Position numbers and translations under genes: made by a program. Source: an endosymbiont of Galathealinum brachiosum (GTDB lineage Bacteria > Pseudomonadota > Gammaproteobacteria > SZUA-229). Taken from it: a stretch of 64,000 nt of DNA. The notes below the pieces were generated by a model that saw only the letters and a list, made by a program, of their open reading frames with translations, did not search any database and was not told where the DNA came from. The stretch's first letter is position 1, and the number at the start of each line of letters is the position of its first letter. Location of the stretch: NCBI GenBank assembly GCA_003349885.1, contig QFXC01000008.1, positions 1 through 64,000 on the forward strand, in the 5' to 3' direction. Below are positions 1 through 10,070 of this stretch, in pieces.

Positions 1-43
1 TGCGATCAGTGCTGCGGTTGAAGATTACCTGAATAAAAAATAA
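1..43 (+). CDS. iscU: Fe-S cluster scaffold protein IscU, C-terminal end
   Basis: Only the last 13 codons and the TAA stop (41-43) are in the window. They read AISAAVEDYLNKK, which resembles the C-terminal helix of IscU (E. coli has AIKAAIADYKSK). The position directly upstream of iscA, 46 bases away, is where iscU sits in the isc operon. IscU is the scaffold on which IscS and the HscA/HscB chaperones build and release Fe-S clusters. The identification rests on a short match plus gene order. Confidence 0.8.
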   Translation, partial: AISAAVEDYLNKK

Positions 44-89
44 GTTTTTAATTTAACGATTGAATTAAATAGCAAACGAGATAGCAGAA

Positions 90-416
90 ATGGCAGTATC
101 AATCACAGAACAGGGCGCTAAGCGTGTAAATGAATTCCTTGCAAATCGTGGTAGCGGAATGGGTGTTCGTCTGGGTGTTAAAACGACCGGTTGTTCTGGT
201 ATGGCATATGTTATCGAGTTTGTTGATGATATTAATGCAGACGAAGATGAAACATTTGAAAGCAATGGTGTAACTATTGTTGTTGATAAAAAAAGTCTGG
301 TTTATATCGATGGTACTGAAATGGACTTTGTTAAAGAAGGTTTAAACGAAGGTTTTGCTTTTAATAATCCGAATGAAAAAGATGCCTGTGGTTGTGGTGA
401 GAGCTTTACCGTTTAA
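90..416 (+). CDS. iscA: A-type Fe-S carrier protein IscA
   Basis: IscA carries iron or preformed Fe-S clusters from the IscU scaffold to apoproteins in the cytoplasm. The 108-residue product has the family length and the three conserved cysteines: C35 in TTGCSGMAY, and C100 and C102 in the C-terminal ACGCGESF. The ATG at 90 is the start that gives the usual [14 protein letters not shown]-terminus. It follows iscU by 46 bases and precedes hscB by 41 bases, as in the canonical isc operon. Nothing unusual is seen. Confidence 0.97.
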   Translation: MAVSITEQGAKRVNEFLANRGSGMGVRLGVKTTGCSGMAYVIEFVDDINADEDETFESNGVTIVVDKKSLVYIDGTEMDFVKEGLNEGFAFNNPNEKDACGCGESFTV

Positions 417-457
417 ACCATACTTACTGTTTTCCTATTAGTTAATCTAAATGCCAC

Positions 458-1003
458 ATGTCTGATTCAATTTTTAATCAAAATTATTTTGAAATATTTT
501 CTCAGCCGGTTTCTACGCAGCCGGATGTTAATTTATTGAAAGAAAAAAACCGTGAATTACAGCAGCAGGTTCATCCTGATCGTTTTGCTAATAGTTCAGA
601 TGCTGAAAAGCGTCAGGCAATGCAGATAACTTCATTAATTAATGAAGCATTTGATACCTTGAAAAATCCGGTTAGCCGGTTGCAGTATATGCTCACCCTT
701 AAAGGTGTTGATATGAATGGTGAAACGGATACTGCAATGGATGGTATTTTTTTAATGGAGCAGATGGAGTTGCGTGAAGAAATTGCAGATGTTCGAAGTC
801 AGGCTGATCCGCTTGAGGTATTAGATGAAATGACAGTAGAGCTTAAGTCGAGATCACTTAAGTTGATATCTGATTTTGAGCTTGTGTTTCAGAAAGATGA
901 ACTCGATAGTGGTAGAGAGATTGTGCGTAAATTACAGTTTTTAAATAAAGCTCAAAAAGAAATAAACGAAATTTCCGAAAAAATAGAAGATGAACTAATT
1001 TAA
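458..1003 (+). CDS. hscB: Fe-S assembly J-domain co-chaperone HscB
   Basis: HscB (Hsc20) delivers cluster-loaded IscU to the HSP70 partner HscA and stimulates its ATPase. The 181-residue protein has an N-terminal J domain with the diagnostic HPD at residues 39-41. A C-terminal helical region follows that would bind IscU. The stop overlaps the hscA start by one base (TAATG, 1001-1005), indicating translational coupling to its partner. Length and position match the family. Confidence 0.96.
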   Translation: MSDSIFNQNYFEIFSQPVSTQPDVNLLKEKNRELQQQVHPDRFANSSDAEKRQAMQITSLINEAFDTLKNPVSRLQYMLTLKGVDMNGETDTAMDGIFLMEQMELREEIADVRSQADPLEVLDEMTVELKSRSLKLISDFELVFQKDELDSGREIVRKLQFLNKAQKEINEISEKIEDELI

Positions 1004-2892
1004 TGGCCTTATTACAAATATCTGAACCGGGGCAGTCGACAAAACCTCATGAACATAAGTTTGCCATTGGTATTGATTTAGGTACAACTAATTCTCTGGT
1101 TGCTTCTGTTAGAAGCGGTAAGGCTGATACATTTCCGGATGCTTCAGGTAATCATTTATTACCGTCTGTTGTTCGTTATACGGCAGACTCAATTGTGGTC
1201 GGTTCTGATGCTAAAAAGAATCAGATAGAAGATCCGCTTAACACTGTATCCTCAATTAAGCGATTAATGGGGCGTGGTTCAGAAGACTTAATAACTCAGT
1301 TTGAAAATTTAAGTGCAGTAATGCCTTATGAGTTTGCGGTAACAGACTCTGTTGTACCAAAAATAAAAACCGCTGCTGGTGACAAAACAGCGGTTGAAAT
1401 TTCTGCAGATATTTTAAAAACATTAAAGTATCGCGGTGAAAAAACATTGGGTGATGAGTTGGAAGGTGCGGTAATAACGGTACCGGCCTATTTTGATGAT
1501 GCACAGCGTCAGGCAACAAAAGATGCTGCAACACTTGCTGGTATTAATGTACTGCGTTTATTAAATGAACCTACAGCGGCAGCTGTTGCTTATGGCCTTG
1601 ATACCGGTGCTGAAGGTATTGTTGCTGTTTATGATCTAGGTGGTGGCACATTTGATATTTCAATTATGCAGCTTAAAAAAGGTGTGTTTGAAGTATTATC
1701 TACCGGTGGAGACAGTGCATTAGGTGGAGATGATTTTGATCACGCTATTGCCGAATGGATAATAAAACAGTCGGGTGTTAAATCTGAAGATTTGAGCGCC
1801 GGGTTATTACGTCTTATCCTGAGTGAATCCTGTAAAGCTAAAGAAGCTTTAAGTGAATCGGATAATGTGCAGATCGAAATAAAGTTTTCAAAAGAAAATA
1901 TCTGGAATGGCGCTTTAGATCGAGATAGTTTAAATGCACTTATTGATCCATTAATTAAAAAATCACTTATGTCATGCCGGCGAGCATTAAGAGACGCTGG
2001 AGTTGAAAAAGATCAGGTTGTTGATGTTGTTATGGTTGGTGGATCAACACGTGCATTACGAGTAAGAGAGCAGGTTGGAAATTTTTTCGAAACAGACCCT
2101 AAAGTTGATATCGACCCGGATCGCGTTGTTGCAATAGGCGCTGCGATTCAGGCAAATGCTTTAGTTGGTAATGATTCTGAAGGTAACCTGTTGTTAATGG
2201 ATGTATTGCCATTATCACTCGGCATAGAAACCATGGGTGGTCTTGCTGAAAAAATTATTTCACGTAATACACCTATCCCGGTTTCAAGAGCACAGGAATT
2301 CACTACGTATAAAGATGGACAGACAGCGATGGCTGTTCATGTTGTGCAGGGTGAACGTGAGCTGGTTGATGATTGTCGATCGCTTGCAAAGTTTGAATTA
2401 CGTGGCTTCCCTTCACATGTTGCGGGAGCTGCACGAATAAGAGTAACATTTCAGGTAGATGCGGATGGTTTGTTAAGTGTATCTGCCAGAGAAGAAGTGT
2501 CGGGTATTGAAGCCAGTGTTGAAGTTAAGCCTTCCTATGGATTACAGGATTCAGAAATTGAGTCTATGTTAAAAGCCTCCATGGAGTTTGCAGGTGAAGA
2601 TAAAGACGCACGTAGCCTTCGTGAGCAACAGGTGGAAGCTGATCGTGTGCTAGAAGCGATAGATTCTGCAATGGCGGATGACGGTGAAGAAATGCTTGGG
2701 GCTGATGAGCGAGAAAGAATACAGGCTGTTCGAGTAGAGCTGGAACATGCCAGACATAATGCTACTGAAACACAGGAGCTAAAAGATGCCATGGAAAAAC
2801 TTGAAAAAGTAAGCGCTGATTATGTTGCTCGCAGAATGAATGCCAGTGTACAGAAATCGATGGCTGGACATCAGGTGGAAGAGTTTAAGTAA
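1003..2892 (+). CDS. hscA: Fe-S assembly HSP70-type chaperone HscA
   Basis: HscA is the specialised HSP70 that uses ATP to drive cluster transfer from IscU. The 629 residues include the actin-fold phosphate-1 motif GIDLGTTNS near residue 24, [12 protein letters not shown] near 190 and the phosphate-2 motif [10 protein letters not shown] near 212. A substrate-binding beta-sandwich and helical lid follow. Length is close to E. coli HscA (616). The start is fixed by the one-base overlap with hscB. Fdx follows 59 bases downstream. Confidence 0.97.
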   Translation: MALLQISEPGQSTKPHEHKFAIGIDLGTTNSLVASVRSGKADTFPDASGNHLLPSVVRYTADSIVVGSDAKKNQIEDPLNTVSSIKRLMGRGSEDLITQFENLSAVMPYEFAVTDSVVPKIKTAAGDKTAVEISADILKTLKYRGEKTLGDELEGAVITVPAYFDDAQRQATKDAATLAGINVLRLLNEPTAAAVAYGLDTGAEGIVAVYDLGGGTFDISIMQLKKGVFEVLSTGGDSALGGDDFDHAIAEWIIKQSGVKSEDLSAGLLRLILSESCKAKEALSESDNVQIEIKFSKENIWNGALDRDSLNALIDPLIKKSLMSCRRALRDAGVEKDQVVDVVMVGGSTRALRVREQVGNFFETDPKVDIDPDRVVAIGAAIQANALVGNDSEGNLLLMDVLPLSLGIETMGGLAEKIISRNTPIPVSRAQEFTTYKDGQTAMAVHVVQGERELVDDCRSLAKFELRGFPSHVAGAARIRVTFQVDADGLLSVSAREEVSGIEASVEVKPSYGLQDSEIESMLKASMEFAGEDKDARSLREQQVEADRVLEAIDSAMADDGEEMLGADERERIQAVRVELEHARHNATETQELKDAMEKLEKVSADYVARRMNASVQKSMAGHQVEEFK

Positions 2893-2951
2893 CCTGATGT
2901 ATTTTAGTTAAACCAGATAATAGAACATTTTATATTTAAAGAGAGATTATA

Positions 2952-3290
2952 ATGCCGCAGATTATTTTTCTGCCACACGAAACACTCTGTCCTGAAGGTG
3001 CTGCATTTGATGCTAAGCCAGGGGAAACGGTTTGTGATGCAGCTTTACGTAATGATATTGAAATTGAGCATGCCTGTGAGAAATCATGTGCCTGTACTAC
3101 CTGCCATGTTTATATACGTGAAGGTATGGATTCATTAAATGAGAATACAGATGATGAAGACGATATGCTTGATAAGGCATGGGGTCTTGATCCTGACTCT
3201 CGATTAAGTTGTCAAACTGTAGTGGGGGATACTGACCTGGTTGTTGAGTTACCCAAGTACACCATTAATATGGTCTCAGAAACGCATTAA
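2952..3290 (+). CDS. fdx: [2Fe-2S] ferredoxin of the ISC system
   Basis: Adrenodoxin-type ferredoxin that supplies electrons for Fe-S cluster assembly. The 112-residue product has the four cluster ligands C42, C48, C51 and C87, in the C-x5-C-x2-C ... C spacing and numbering of E. coli Fdx. An acidic patch (NTDDEDD, about 65-71) fits a partner-docking helix. A good ribosome-binding site (AGAGAG) lies just before the ATG. It sits between hscA and iscX as expected. Confidence 0.96.
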   Translation: MPQIIFLPHETLCPEGAAFDAKPGETVCDAALRNDIEIEHACEKSCACTTCHVYIREGMDSLNENTDDEDDMLDKAWGLDPDSRLSCQTVVGDTDLVVELPKYTINMVSETH

Positions 3291-3310
3291 GTAATTATCA
3301 GGAGTTAAAA

Positions 3311-3511
3311 ATGAGCTTAAAATGGATAGATACCCTGGATATCGTATTAGATCTTGATGAAAAGCACCCTGATGTCGATCCGCAATATATCCGTTTTACT
3401 GATCTTCATCAGTGGGTATGTGATTTAGAGGAGTTCGATGATGATCCTGAAAAATCCAGTGAACAGATTCTCGAGGCAATTCAGATGACCTGGATTGATG
3501 AGAAGGATTAA
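3311..3511 (+). CDS. iscX: ISC-associated acidic protein IscX
   Basis: Small acidic protein (66 residues) that binds IscS and iron and modulates cluster assembly. The LKWIDTLDI start, the DPQYIRFTDLHQWV core and the EAIQMTWIDEKD end match the IscX/YfhJ family over its whole length. AGGAG lies 7 bases before the ATG. It starts 20 bases after fdx and is the last gene of the isc operon here. Confidence 0.95.
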   Translation: MSLKWIDTLDIVLDLDEKHPDVDPQYIRFTDLHQWVCDLEEFDDDPEKSSEQILEAIQMTWIDEKD

Positions 3512-3605
3512 TCTGGTAGCTGTTTACTACTGTAGGAGTGATCTTTAGCTGAAAAATAAAGGCAGTCCGAATCGAGTCGAAAAGCAGCTTAGGTGCTTCA
3601 CCATC

Positions 3606-3640
3606 GGGGATAGAACGATGCTTTTTGGCGCTCTGTCCCC
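3606..3640. repeat. Imperfect hairpin downstream of iscX
   Basis: GGGGATAGA (3606-3614) faces TCTGTCCCC (3632-3640), pairing 8 of 9 positions with one G-T wobble and enclosing a 17-base loop that contains TTTTT. It could end isc operon transcripts, but no T-run follows the stem. It may instead be part of a degenerate repeat. Confidence 0.45.
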
Positions 3641-3704
3641 TTATTGATGCCATCAAGAGTTGTTGAAGTTGTTCAAAGCTCTGCTAATTCGATCCGAATT
3701 ACAT

Positions 3705-3741
3705 CCGGGGTCGGAGCTTAAAAAACAAGGTCCAACCCCGG
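3705..3741. repeat. REP-like hairpin
   Basis: CCGGGGTCGGA (3705-3715) is the inverted match of TCCAACCCCGG (3731-3741) with one mismatch, around a 15-base loop rich in A. The GGGGTC/GACCCC-type stem with an A-rich loop resembles the intergenic REP elements mobilised by IS200-like RAYT transposases. No such transposase is in the window. Confidence 0.5.
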
Positions 3742-3843
3742 GCTCTATCAAGCATATGTGCATACCACGTATTATTATCGTTAATATCTTTCATATATCA
3801 CAGAAAACATCACTAAAATCAGTGTTTTATCTAATTAATCGTT

Positions 3844-3849
3844 TATAAT
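3844..3849 (+). promoter_or_regulatory. Possible -10 box for rlmN
   Basis: A perfect TATAAT lies 45 bases before the rlmN start, after the repeat-bearing gap. No good -35 box is visible 16-18 bases upstream, so the promoter call is weak. Confidence 0.3.
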
Positions 3850-3893
3850 ACTCTATTTATATATTAAACGGCTTAGAATCGCCCGAGAATACT

Positions 3894-5021
3894 GTGAGCA
3901 CACCTGTAAATTTCCCGCATATCGAAAAAACCAATCTGATGGGGTTAAACCGTCAGGATATGGGCGAGTTTTTCGAAAAATTAGGTGAAAAGCCTTTCCG
4001 TGTTTCTCAGGTTACTAAATGGATTCACCAGTTAAATGTCTCTGATTTTGATCAGATGACAAATCTCAGTAAAAAATTACGCGAACAGTTAAAAGAAAAA
4101 GCCTGTATAAAGTCACTGGATATAATTGAAGATCAGATATCTACGGATGGTACGCGTAAATGGGCGCTGGGGCTCGAAGATAATAATCGTATTGAAGTTG
4201 TTTATATACCTGAAGATGACCGGGGGACACTTTGTATTTCATCTCAGGTTGGCTGTGCACTGGATTGTAGCTTTTGTTCAACTGCCAGACAGGGCTTTAG
4301 TCGAAACCTGACGGTTGCTGAAATTTTATCTCAAATCTGGTTAGCTACTCGTTTACTGGATGAAGAGAAAAAGCCTGGTCGTAAAATAACCAATGTTGTT
4401 TTGATGGGCATGGGTGAGCCGCTTTTAAACTTTGATAATGTTATGAAAGCAATAGATGTGATGCTCGATGATTTTGCGTATGGTTTAAGTAAACGTAGAG
4501 TTACAGTAAGCACGGCGGGTGTTGTGCCTGCTATGGATAAACTTGCAGAACGTCATGATGTGCAGCTGGCTATCTCATTGCATGCAACTCGTGATGAATT
4601 GCGCGATGATCTTGTACCTATTAATAAAAAATATAATTTAGAGAAGTTAATACCGGCATGTCAGCGTTTTATGGAAAAACGTTCACCACGTTCAAGGTTA
4701 ACGATTGAATACGTTATGCTTGCAGGTGTAAATGATACAAAACAGGATGCTGAAGATCTGATTAAAGTGCTCGACGGTATTTCTGTTTTGATAAACCTGA
4801 TTCCATTTAACCCGTTTCCGGGCTCGGGTTATAAAACATCATCAAATAATGCAGTACATCGTTTTCAGGATGTATTAATGAAAGCCGGTTTGATTACAGT
4901 AATCAGAAAAACACGTGGTGAAGATATCGATGCAGCCTGTGGTCAGTTAGTGGGTAAAGTTGAAGATAAAAGCCGACGAGAGAATAAATTTAAAGTACCT
5001 AGAATTGGAATGAATACATGA
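3894..5021 (+). CDS. rlmN: Dual-specificity 23S rRNA/tRNA adenine-C2 methyltransferase RlmN
   Basis: Radical-SAM enzyme that methylates C2 of A2503 in 23S rRNA and A37 of some tRNAs. The 375 residues carry the [4Fe-4S] motif C121-x3-C125-x2-C128 (CALDCSFC) and the second catalytic cysteine C349 near the C-terminus (DAACGQ). The SAM-binding MGMGEPLLN stretch lies between them. The start is a GTG (GTGAGCACACC). It is the first gene of a tightly packed run: its stop overlaps the pilW start (ATGA). Confidence 0.95.
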   Translation: MSTPVNFPHIEKTNLMGLNRQDMGEFFEKLGEKPFRVSQVTKWIHQLNVSDFDQMTNLSKKLREQLKEKACIKSLDIIEDQISTDGTRKWALGLEDNNRIEVVYIPEDDRGTLCISSQVGCALDCSFCSTARQGFSRNLTVAEILSQIWLATRLLDEEKKPGRKITNVVLMGMGEPLLNFDNVMKAIDVMLDDFAYGLSKRRVTVSTAGVVPAMDKLAERHDVQLAISLHATRDELRDDLVPINKKYNLEKLIPACQRFMEKRSPRSRLTIEYVMLAGVNDTKQDAEDLIKVLDGISVLINLIPFNPFPGSGYKTSSNNAVHRFQDVLMKAGLITVIRKTRGEDIDAACGQLVGKVEDKSRRENKFKVPRIGMNT

Positions 5022-5785
5022 TGCGGATGAAGTTTTGGTTTGTGGTTGTTTTGCTTAGTTCTTTGATGGCGTGTGCTTCAACACCGAAAGAGCTGGAAAA
5101 AGAAAAAAACGATAAAGAAGCAGCAAGAATTAATGTGAAACTGGCTTCGGGTTATATAAGGCGTGGTGACCTACAGTTTGCACTTGAAAAATTAAAAAAA
5201 GCCATTGAGTATGATGATCAGTATGCACCGGGGTTTACATCATTAGCAGTATTAATGACCATGATGGATCGACCAGTTGAAGCAGAAAACTACTATCTTG
5301 AAGCTTTAAATATTGATCCCAGAGATCCAAATTTACATAACAATTACGGTACCTTTTTGTGTGGTATAAAAAAATACGATGAAGCAATTGATGAGTTTGA
5401 AGCAACTCTGCGTAATCAGTTTTATAAAACACCAGAAGTGGCTCATGCAAATATTGGTTATTGTATATTACAGAGTGAAAAACCCGATTATAAAAAGGCT
5501 GAAAAACATCTGCGTAAAGCATTAAAAAGAAAACCTAATATGCCTACCGCTATGTTAGCCATGGGTGAATTAGGTGTGGCCACGAAAAATTATTTAATGG
5601 CCAGGGCATATACACAGCGTTTACACTCAATTCAAAAACCTACGTCTGCTAGTATGTGGGTACAAATTCAGGCTGAACATGCATTAGGTGATAAGAAGTA
5701 TTTTTTACAGGTCTCACGCAAATTACTTGATCAGTTTCCGGATTCAAAAGAAGCCGATAAGTTAATGGAGTTGTCTAATTTATGA
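5018..5785 (+). CDS. pilW: Type IV pilus biogenesis TPR lipoprotein PilW/PilF
   Basis: Outer-membrane lipoprotein (pilotin) that helps localise and multimerise the PilQ secretin. The 255-residue product has a lipoprotein signal ending LMAC, with the lipidated cysteine at 19. Tandem TPR repeats follow from about residue 35 (for example YLEALNIDPRDPNLHNNYG). It overlaps rlmN by four bases and rodZ by four bases, the same order as in Pseudomonas (rlmN-pilF-rodZ). Two adjacent ATGs (5018, 5021) are possible starts. Confidence 0.9.
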   Translation: MMRMKFWFVVVLLSSLMACASTPKELEKEKNDKEAARINVKLASGYIRRGDLQFALEKLKKAIEYDDQYAPGFTSLAVLMTMMDRPVEAENYYLEALNIDPRDPNLHNNYGTFLCGIKKYDEAIDEFEATLRNQFYKTPEVAHANIGYCILQSEKPDYKKAEKHLRKALKRKPNMPTAMLAMGELGVATKNYLMARAYTQRLHSIQKPTSASMWVQIQAEHALGDKKYFLQVSRKLLDQFPDSKEADKLMELSNL

Positions 5786-6765
5786 CGGATAAAAACACAG
5801 CTTCAGATAATGTTGAAAATGAAGTGAATGATTTGTTACAAAAAAAGGATTTTGGTTCAGAGTTAAGAAAAGCAAGAGAAAAATCTGGAATGTCTATTTC
5901 TGATGTTGCAGATAGTTTACTTATATCTGTTGATATTATAAAAGCAATTGAAAATTCACAGGCTGAAGCCTTGCCCCCTTTAACGTTTACACAGGGTTAT
6001 ATACGAAGTTATGCTCGTATGTTAAATGTTTCAGCTGACGAAATCATTAGTGATTATGCGCAAGTAGCCCCGGATTCTAAACAGTCGTTAACGCCTAATT
6101 CTGTATTGCCAGTACAGAAATCCAGTAATGATGCATTGATGAAAATTATCAGTTTTAGTTTTGTGATTTGTGGGCTTATTGTTCTTGTTTTCTGGTTATC
6201 TAAAGCTGATTTTAATAATATTGATACGAACATAAAAGATAGTTTGCCTGTATTTAATTCTCCTGAAAAAGATGTAGAGCAGGAACAGATAATAGATATA
6301 AATCTAAAAGAAGATCAGGTTTCAGAAGTGATTGAAGTGCCGGATGAAAATGTTGAAGCCGGGGAAGTATCAAAAGAAGTGGCAGTAGAAACATCAGTGA
6401 TTCAAGAGCAGGTTGACTCTGAATCGCTTGCAGTCGATATTCAGAAAGAACAGAGTCAGTCAGAACAGCATACCATTACTGAATCTATTACAGATGAATT
6501 AGTCTTAAGTGCACTGGGTGAATCATGGTGTGAAATAGAAGATTCAACGGGTAAGAGAATGTTTTATCAGTTGCTTAATAGAGGTCAGGAAATCAGATTA
6601 TCTGGTGTTGCTCCATTTACTGTCTTTTTGGGGAATGCGCCTAAAGTTCGTGTTGAAATTAATAATAAAATAGTCGATTTCGAGAGTTTAATAAATAAAA
6701 CTAGTAATATTGCCAGCATAGAGATTAGTAAAAATGCTGCAGTAATTAGTTTATCTAATCGTTAA
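5782..6765 (+). CDS. rodZ: Cell-shape protein RodZ (HTH, membrane, DUF4115)
   Basis: RodZ links the MreB cytoskeleton to the elongasome. The 327 residues show an N-terminal cytoplasmic HTH (about 25-90), one membrane segment (about 121-140, [19 protein letters not shown]) and an acidic Glu/Val-rich linker (about 150-235). A C-terminal periplasmic DUF4115 beta-domain includes [17 protein letters not shown] and [10 protein letters not shown]. It overlaps pilW by ATGA. HisS follows directly; ispG, usually between rodZ and hisS, is absent. Confidence 0.92.
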   Translation: MTDKNTASDNVENEVNDLLQKKDFGSELRKAREKSGMSISDVADSLLISVDIIKAIENSQAEALPPLTFTQGYIRSYARMLNVSADEIISDYAQVAPDSKQSLTPNSVLPVQKSSNDALMKIISFSFVICGLIVLVFWLSKADFNNIDTNIKDSLPVFNSPEKDVEQEQIIDINLKEDQVSEVIEVPDENVEAGEVSKEVAVETSVIQEQVDSESLAVDIQKEQSQSEQHTITESITDELVLSALGESWCEIEDSTGKRMFYQLLNRGQEIRLSGVAPFTVFLGNAPKVRVEINNKIVDFESLINKTSNIASIEISKNAAVISLSNR

Positions 6766-6775
6766 TAATAATTGT

Positions 6776-8065
6776 ATGACAAATAAAACAAAACCCGCAA
6801 AAGTAAATAAGATTCAAAGTATCAGGGGTATGCATGATGTACTTCCCGAACAGTCGCCACTTTGGCAATTTTTTGAATCGACTGTAAAAAAACTATTACA
6901 AAGTTATGCTTACAGTGAAATTCGTATGCCTGTCGTTGAATCTACGGATCTTTTCTGTCGCTCTATTGGTGAGGTTACCGATATTGTTGAAAAGGAAATG
7001 TATACATTTGAGGACCGTAATGGTGATAGCCTCACTTTGCGTCCTGAGGGAACGGCAAGTTGCGTGCGTTCAGGTATACAACATGGCCTGTTTCATAATC
7101 AGCAACAACGACTCTGGTATATGGGGCCAATGTTCAGGCATGAACGTCCACAAAAAGGGCGTTATCGCCAGTTCCACCAGGTAGGCATTGAAACATTTGG
7201 TATGTCGAGTGCTGATATTGATGCTGAGCTCATATTGATGTCTGCACGGTTATGGAAACTTCTGGGAATTAAAGATGTACGGCTCGAACTCAATACATTG
7301 GGTACATCCGAGTCTCGTGCAGCTTATCGTCAGGTTCTTGTTGATTATTTGAATCAGCATAAAGAAATTTTAGATGAAGATTCTCTGCGTCGACTGGAGT
7401 CTAATCCATTACGTATCCTGGATAGTAAAAACCCGGCTATGCAGGAGATGATAGACGCTGCTCCTGATCTGATGGATTATCTGGATGAAGAATCTAAGGA
7501 TCACTTTAAACAGTTAACAACAATGCTGGATAATGCCGGTATTGAATATAATATTAATTCACGGCTTGTAAGAGGGCTTGATTACTATTGCAAAACCGTA
7601 TTTGAATGGGTGACAGATTCATTGGGTGCCCAGGGTACAATTTGTGCTGGTGGCCGATATGATGGTCTTGTTCAGCAGCTGGGTGGTAGAGAAACACCAG
7701 CAGCAGGTTTTGCAATGGGAATAGAGCGTATACTATCGTTACTTGAAGATGCTGGCATGCAGGTAGATAATACGCCAGATATTTATATAGTATTGCAGGG
7801 TGATGATGCGCAACTTCAAGGCTTGTCGTTTGTCGAATCACTGCGTGATCAATTACCTGATATTAATATTCAGACAAATTGTGGTGGTGGTGCTTTTAAA
7901 GGCCAGATTAAAAAAGCCGATAAGTCAGGTGCAAAAATAGCACTGATAATGGGCGATGATGAGGTGGCTAATAATACCGTAAGTATTAAATTATTACGTG
8001 AAAAAGCTGAGCAAATTACTGTTACACACTCTGAGTTGGTAGCAGCAATAAACAAAATTTTATAA
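6776..8065 (+). CDS. hisS: Histidyl-tRNA synthetase
   Basis: Charges tRNA-His; a class II synthetase. The 429 residues contain motif 2 ([15 protein letters not shown], near 120-135), the histidine-specific loop [16 protein letters not shown] and motif 3 ([12 protein letters not shown]). An anticodon-binding domain follows (from about 335, [11 protein letters not shown]). The ATG lies 10 bases after the rodZ stop. Length matches the E. coli enzyme (424). YfgM and bamB follow closely. Confidence 0.97.
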   Translation: MTNKTKPAKVNKIQSIRGMHDVLPEQSPLWQFFESTVKKLLQSYAYSEIRMPVVESTDLFCRSIGEVTDIVEKEMYTFEDRNGDSLTLRPEGTASCVRSGIQHGLFHNQQQRLWYMGPMFRHERPQKGRYRQFHQVGIETFGMSSADIDAELILMSARLWKLLGIKDVRLELNTLGTSESRAAYRQVLVDYLNQHKEILDEDSLRRLESNPLRILDSKNPAMQEMIDAAPDLMDYLDEESKDHFKQLTTMLDNAGIEYNINSRLVRGLDYYCKTVFEWVTDSLGAQGTICAGGRYDGLVQQLGGRETPAAGFAMGIERILSLLEDAGMQVDNTPDIYIVLQGDDAQLQGLSFVESLRDQLPDINIQTNCGGGAFKGQIKKADKSGAKIALIMGDDEVANNTVSIKLLREKAEQITVTHSELVAAINKIL

Positions 8066-8086
8066 ATTTAAATATTAGAGATAATT

Positions 8087-8752
8087 ATGGATTACGAAAC
8101 TGAAGAACAACAACTTGAAGCTATTAAAAAATGGTGGAAAGAAAATTCAAGTACAGTTGTTATGGGGATTGCAGTTGGTGTGGCATCTATATTTGGCTGG
8201 CAGTTTTATCAGACTGATAGTATCAACCATACAGAACAGGCCAGTGTACTTTATGAGCAGGTTTTGATTCAGTCTGAAAACCCGTCAAAAATAAATGATC
8301 AACTAGCAAGTGTTAATCAGTTAGAAGCTGAATTTAAAGATACACCTTATGCAAGTTTATCTGCGCTGATTATAGCTAAGCAGCATATTGCTGCTGGTCA
8401 GGATGATAAAGCACAGCAACAGTACCAGTGGGTTATCGAGAATGCGAATCAGGATGAATTGAAATATCTTGCAAAAATCCGACTGTCACGTTTATTGCTT
8501 ACAAATCAGCAGCACGACAAAGCTTTAGTCCTGCTAAATGAAACATATCCAGAAAATTTTAATGCAATGGTGATGGAGCTTAAGGGCGATGTGTTATCGA
8601 CTCAGGGCAATAAAGCTGAAGCAAAGAAAGCATATCTGGAAGCATTGTCATTTAGTAAATCACCTAATCGATGGTTGCAGCTTAAAATTGATGATATTGG
8701 TGGTAGCGCCGTAGATTCTAAAGCATCAACAGGTACTGAACCGTCAGCATGA
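8087..8752 (+). CDS. yfgM: YfgM-type ancillary SecYEG translocon subunit
   Basis: Inner-membrane protein with a periplasmic TPR-like domain that associates with the SecYEG translocon and PpiD. The 221-residue product starts MDYETEEQQLEAIKKWWKEN, has one membrane segment at about 24-41 and a helical repeat region from about 60 to 205. These features match the YfgM family (PF09976). It sits between hisS and bamB as in E. coli and Pseudomonas. Its stop overlaps the bamB start (ATGA). Confidence 0.92.
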   Translation: MDYETEEQQLEAIKKWWKENSSTVVMGIAVGVASIFGWQFYQTDSINHTEQASVLYEQVLIQSENPSKINDQLASVNQLEAEFKDTPYASLSALIIAKQHIAAGQDDKAQQQYQWVIENANQDELKYLAKIRLSRLLLTNQQHDKALVLLNETYPENFNAMVMELKGDVLSTQGNKAEAKKAYLEALSFSKSPNRWLQLKIDDIGGSAVDSKASTGTEPSA

Positions 8753-9891
8753 TTCGTGTAATTATTGTTTTTCTAAGCGCTTTTCTTGTTTCAGCCTGTG
8801 GTGATTCTGATAACTCTGAGCCACCCGCTGAACTTGTTGATTTCGAAGAAACGCTTGATATCAATGAGTTGTGGAGTGTTGATACCGGAAGTGGTGTAGA
8901 TCAACTGTTTGTTAAGTTATTTCCACTCATACTTGATGATAAAGTTATTGTAACTGACCGAACGGGTTATGTTTCTGCTTACGATTTAAATTCAGGTGAT
9001 AAACTCTGGGATACAGAGCTTAATCTGACAGTTAGCGGTGGTGTTGGCGGTAATAACACTCATTTAGTTATAACAAGCCGCAATGGTCATGTTATTTTAC
9101 TCAATTCTAAGGGAGAATTAATCTGGAAGGTCGATGCTTCTTCAGAGGTGTTAATGCCTGCACAGATTGCCGGTAACTTAATAATAATACGTTCTGTTGA
9201 TGGAAGAATATCTGGATTAAGCCTGGCAGATGGAAGTGAAAAGTGGACTTATAAACGTGATGTTCCAGCATTGAGTTTACGTGGTAATAGTGTACCGATT
9301 ATTAAACAGGGTTACATATTTAATGGTCTTGATAATGGTCGTCTGGTAACGCTTGATTTATTAGACGGGCATACCGTTTTTGATCTGGCTGTAGCATCTC
9401 CTAGTGGACGATCTGAATTAGAGCGCCTTGTTGATATTGATGGGCATGCGGAGATAGTGCGCGATATACTATATATGAGTAGTTATCAGGGGCGTATTGT
9501 CTCTATTGATATTAGAAGAGGGCAGTTAAGCTGGAGTCGTAAACTGTCAACTTATAGTGGAGTTAGTCATTCAGGTTCCGGTTTGTTTATTAGTGATGAT
9601 AAAGATTCTATCTGGAGTCTGGATTCAACAAATGGCGCTACATTATGGAAGCAGGATAAACTAAAAGCACGGGCGATTACCCGTCCGATTGCTATAAAAA
9701 ACTCTATTGTGGTTGCCGATTATGAAGGTTATCTACATTTTTTATCTCCTTTTGATGGACATTTTCAGGCCAGAATCGAAACCGATGACTCGGGTATCAT
9801 TATCCCGCCTATAGAGCATAATGGGCGTTTGTATGTTATTACTCGTGATGGAGAGTTATCTGCTTTTGAAATTGAAGCAATACAGGATTGA
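8749..9891 (+). CDS. bamB: Outer-membrane protein assembly factor BamB
   Basis: Lipoprotein of the BAM complex that inserts beta-barrels into the outer membrane. The 380 residues begin with a lipoprotein signal ending VSAC (cysteine 17), followed by an eight-bladed propeller of PQQ-like repeats. Representative repeats are YDLNSGDKLWDTEL, LSLADGSEKWTY and LDSTNGATLWKQ. It overlaps yfgM by four bases. Length is close to E. coli BamB (392). Confidence 0.95.
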   Translation: MIRVIIVFLSAFLVSACGDSDNSEPPAELVDFEETLDINELWSVDTGSGVDQLFVKLFPLILDDKVIVTDRTGYVSAYDLNSGDKLWDTELNLTVSGGVGGNNTHLVITSRNGHVILLNSKGELIWKVDASSEVLMPAQIAGNLIIIRSVDGRISGLSLADGSEKWTYKRDVPALSLRGNSVPIIKQGYIFNGLDNGRLVTLDLLDGHTVFDLAVASPSGRSELERLVDIDGHAEIVRDILYMSSYQGRIVSIDIRRGQLSWSRKLSTYSGVSHSGSGLFISDDKDSIWSLDSTNGATLWKQDKLKARAITRPIAIKNSIVVADYEGYLHFLSPFDGHFQARIETDDSGIIIPPIEHNGRLYVITRDGELSAFEIEAIQD

Positions 9892-10070
9892 AGTATAAAA
9901 GTCTGACAGCCTTTAGCTAAACCCTGTTAAGGTGATTTGCTATGTAATGGTAAATACTGGCTGCATCAATATTTTTTGCCTATAATCTTTAAAAATCGAA
10001 GTATATCCAGTTGAATCAACTTCTAACTGATTTGTTTGTCTGGATTAATAATAATTATAAAAGGATAAAT

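Larger units (their letters stand above)
3512..3893. other. Repeat-bearing intergenic gap at the usual ndk position
   Basis: This 382-base gap holds no convincing gene. A 62-codon reading frame at 3660-3848 has no recognisable protein character. The gap contains two G/C-rich hairpins (3606-3640 and 3705-3741) and ends in A+T-rich sequence with a possible -10 box for rlmN. In Pseudomonas the order iscX-ndk-rlmN is normal, so this is the site where ndk would be expected. Confidence 0.7.

Noticed and set aside
3660..3848. A 62-codon open frame in the iscX-rlmN gap
   Set aside because: It spans the REP-like hairpin, has no ribosome-binding site, and its translation has no protein-like character.
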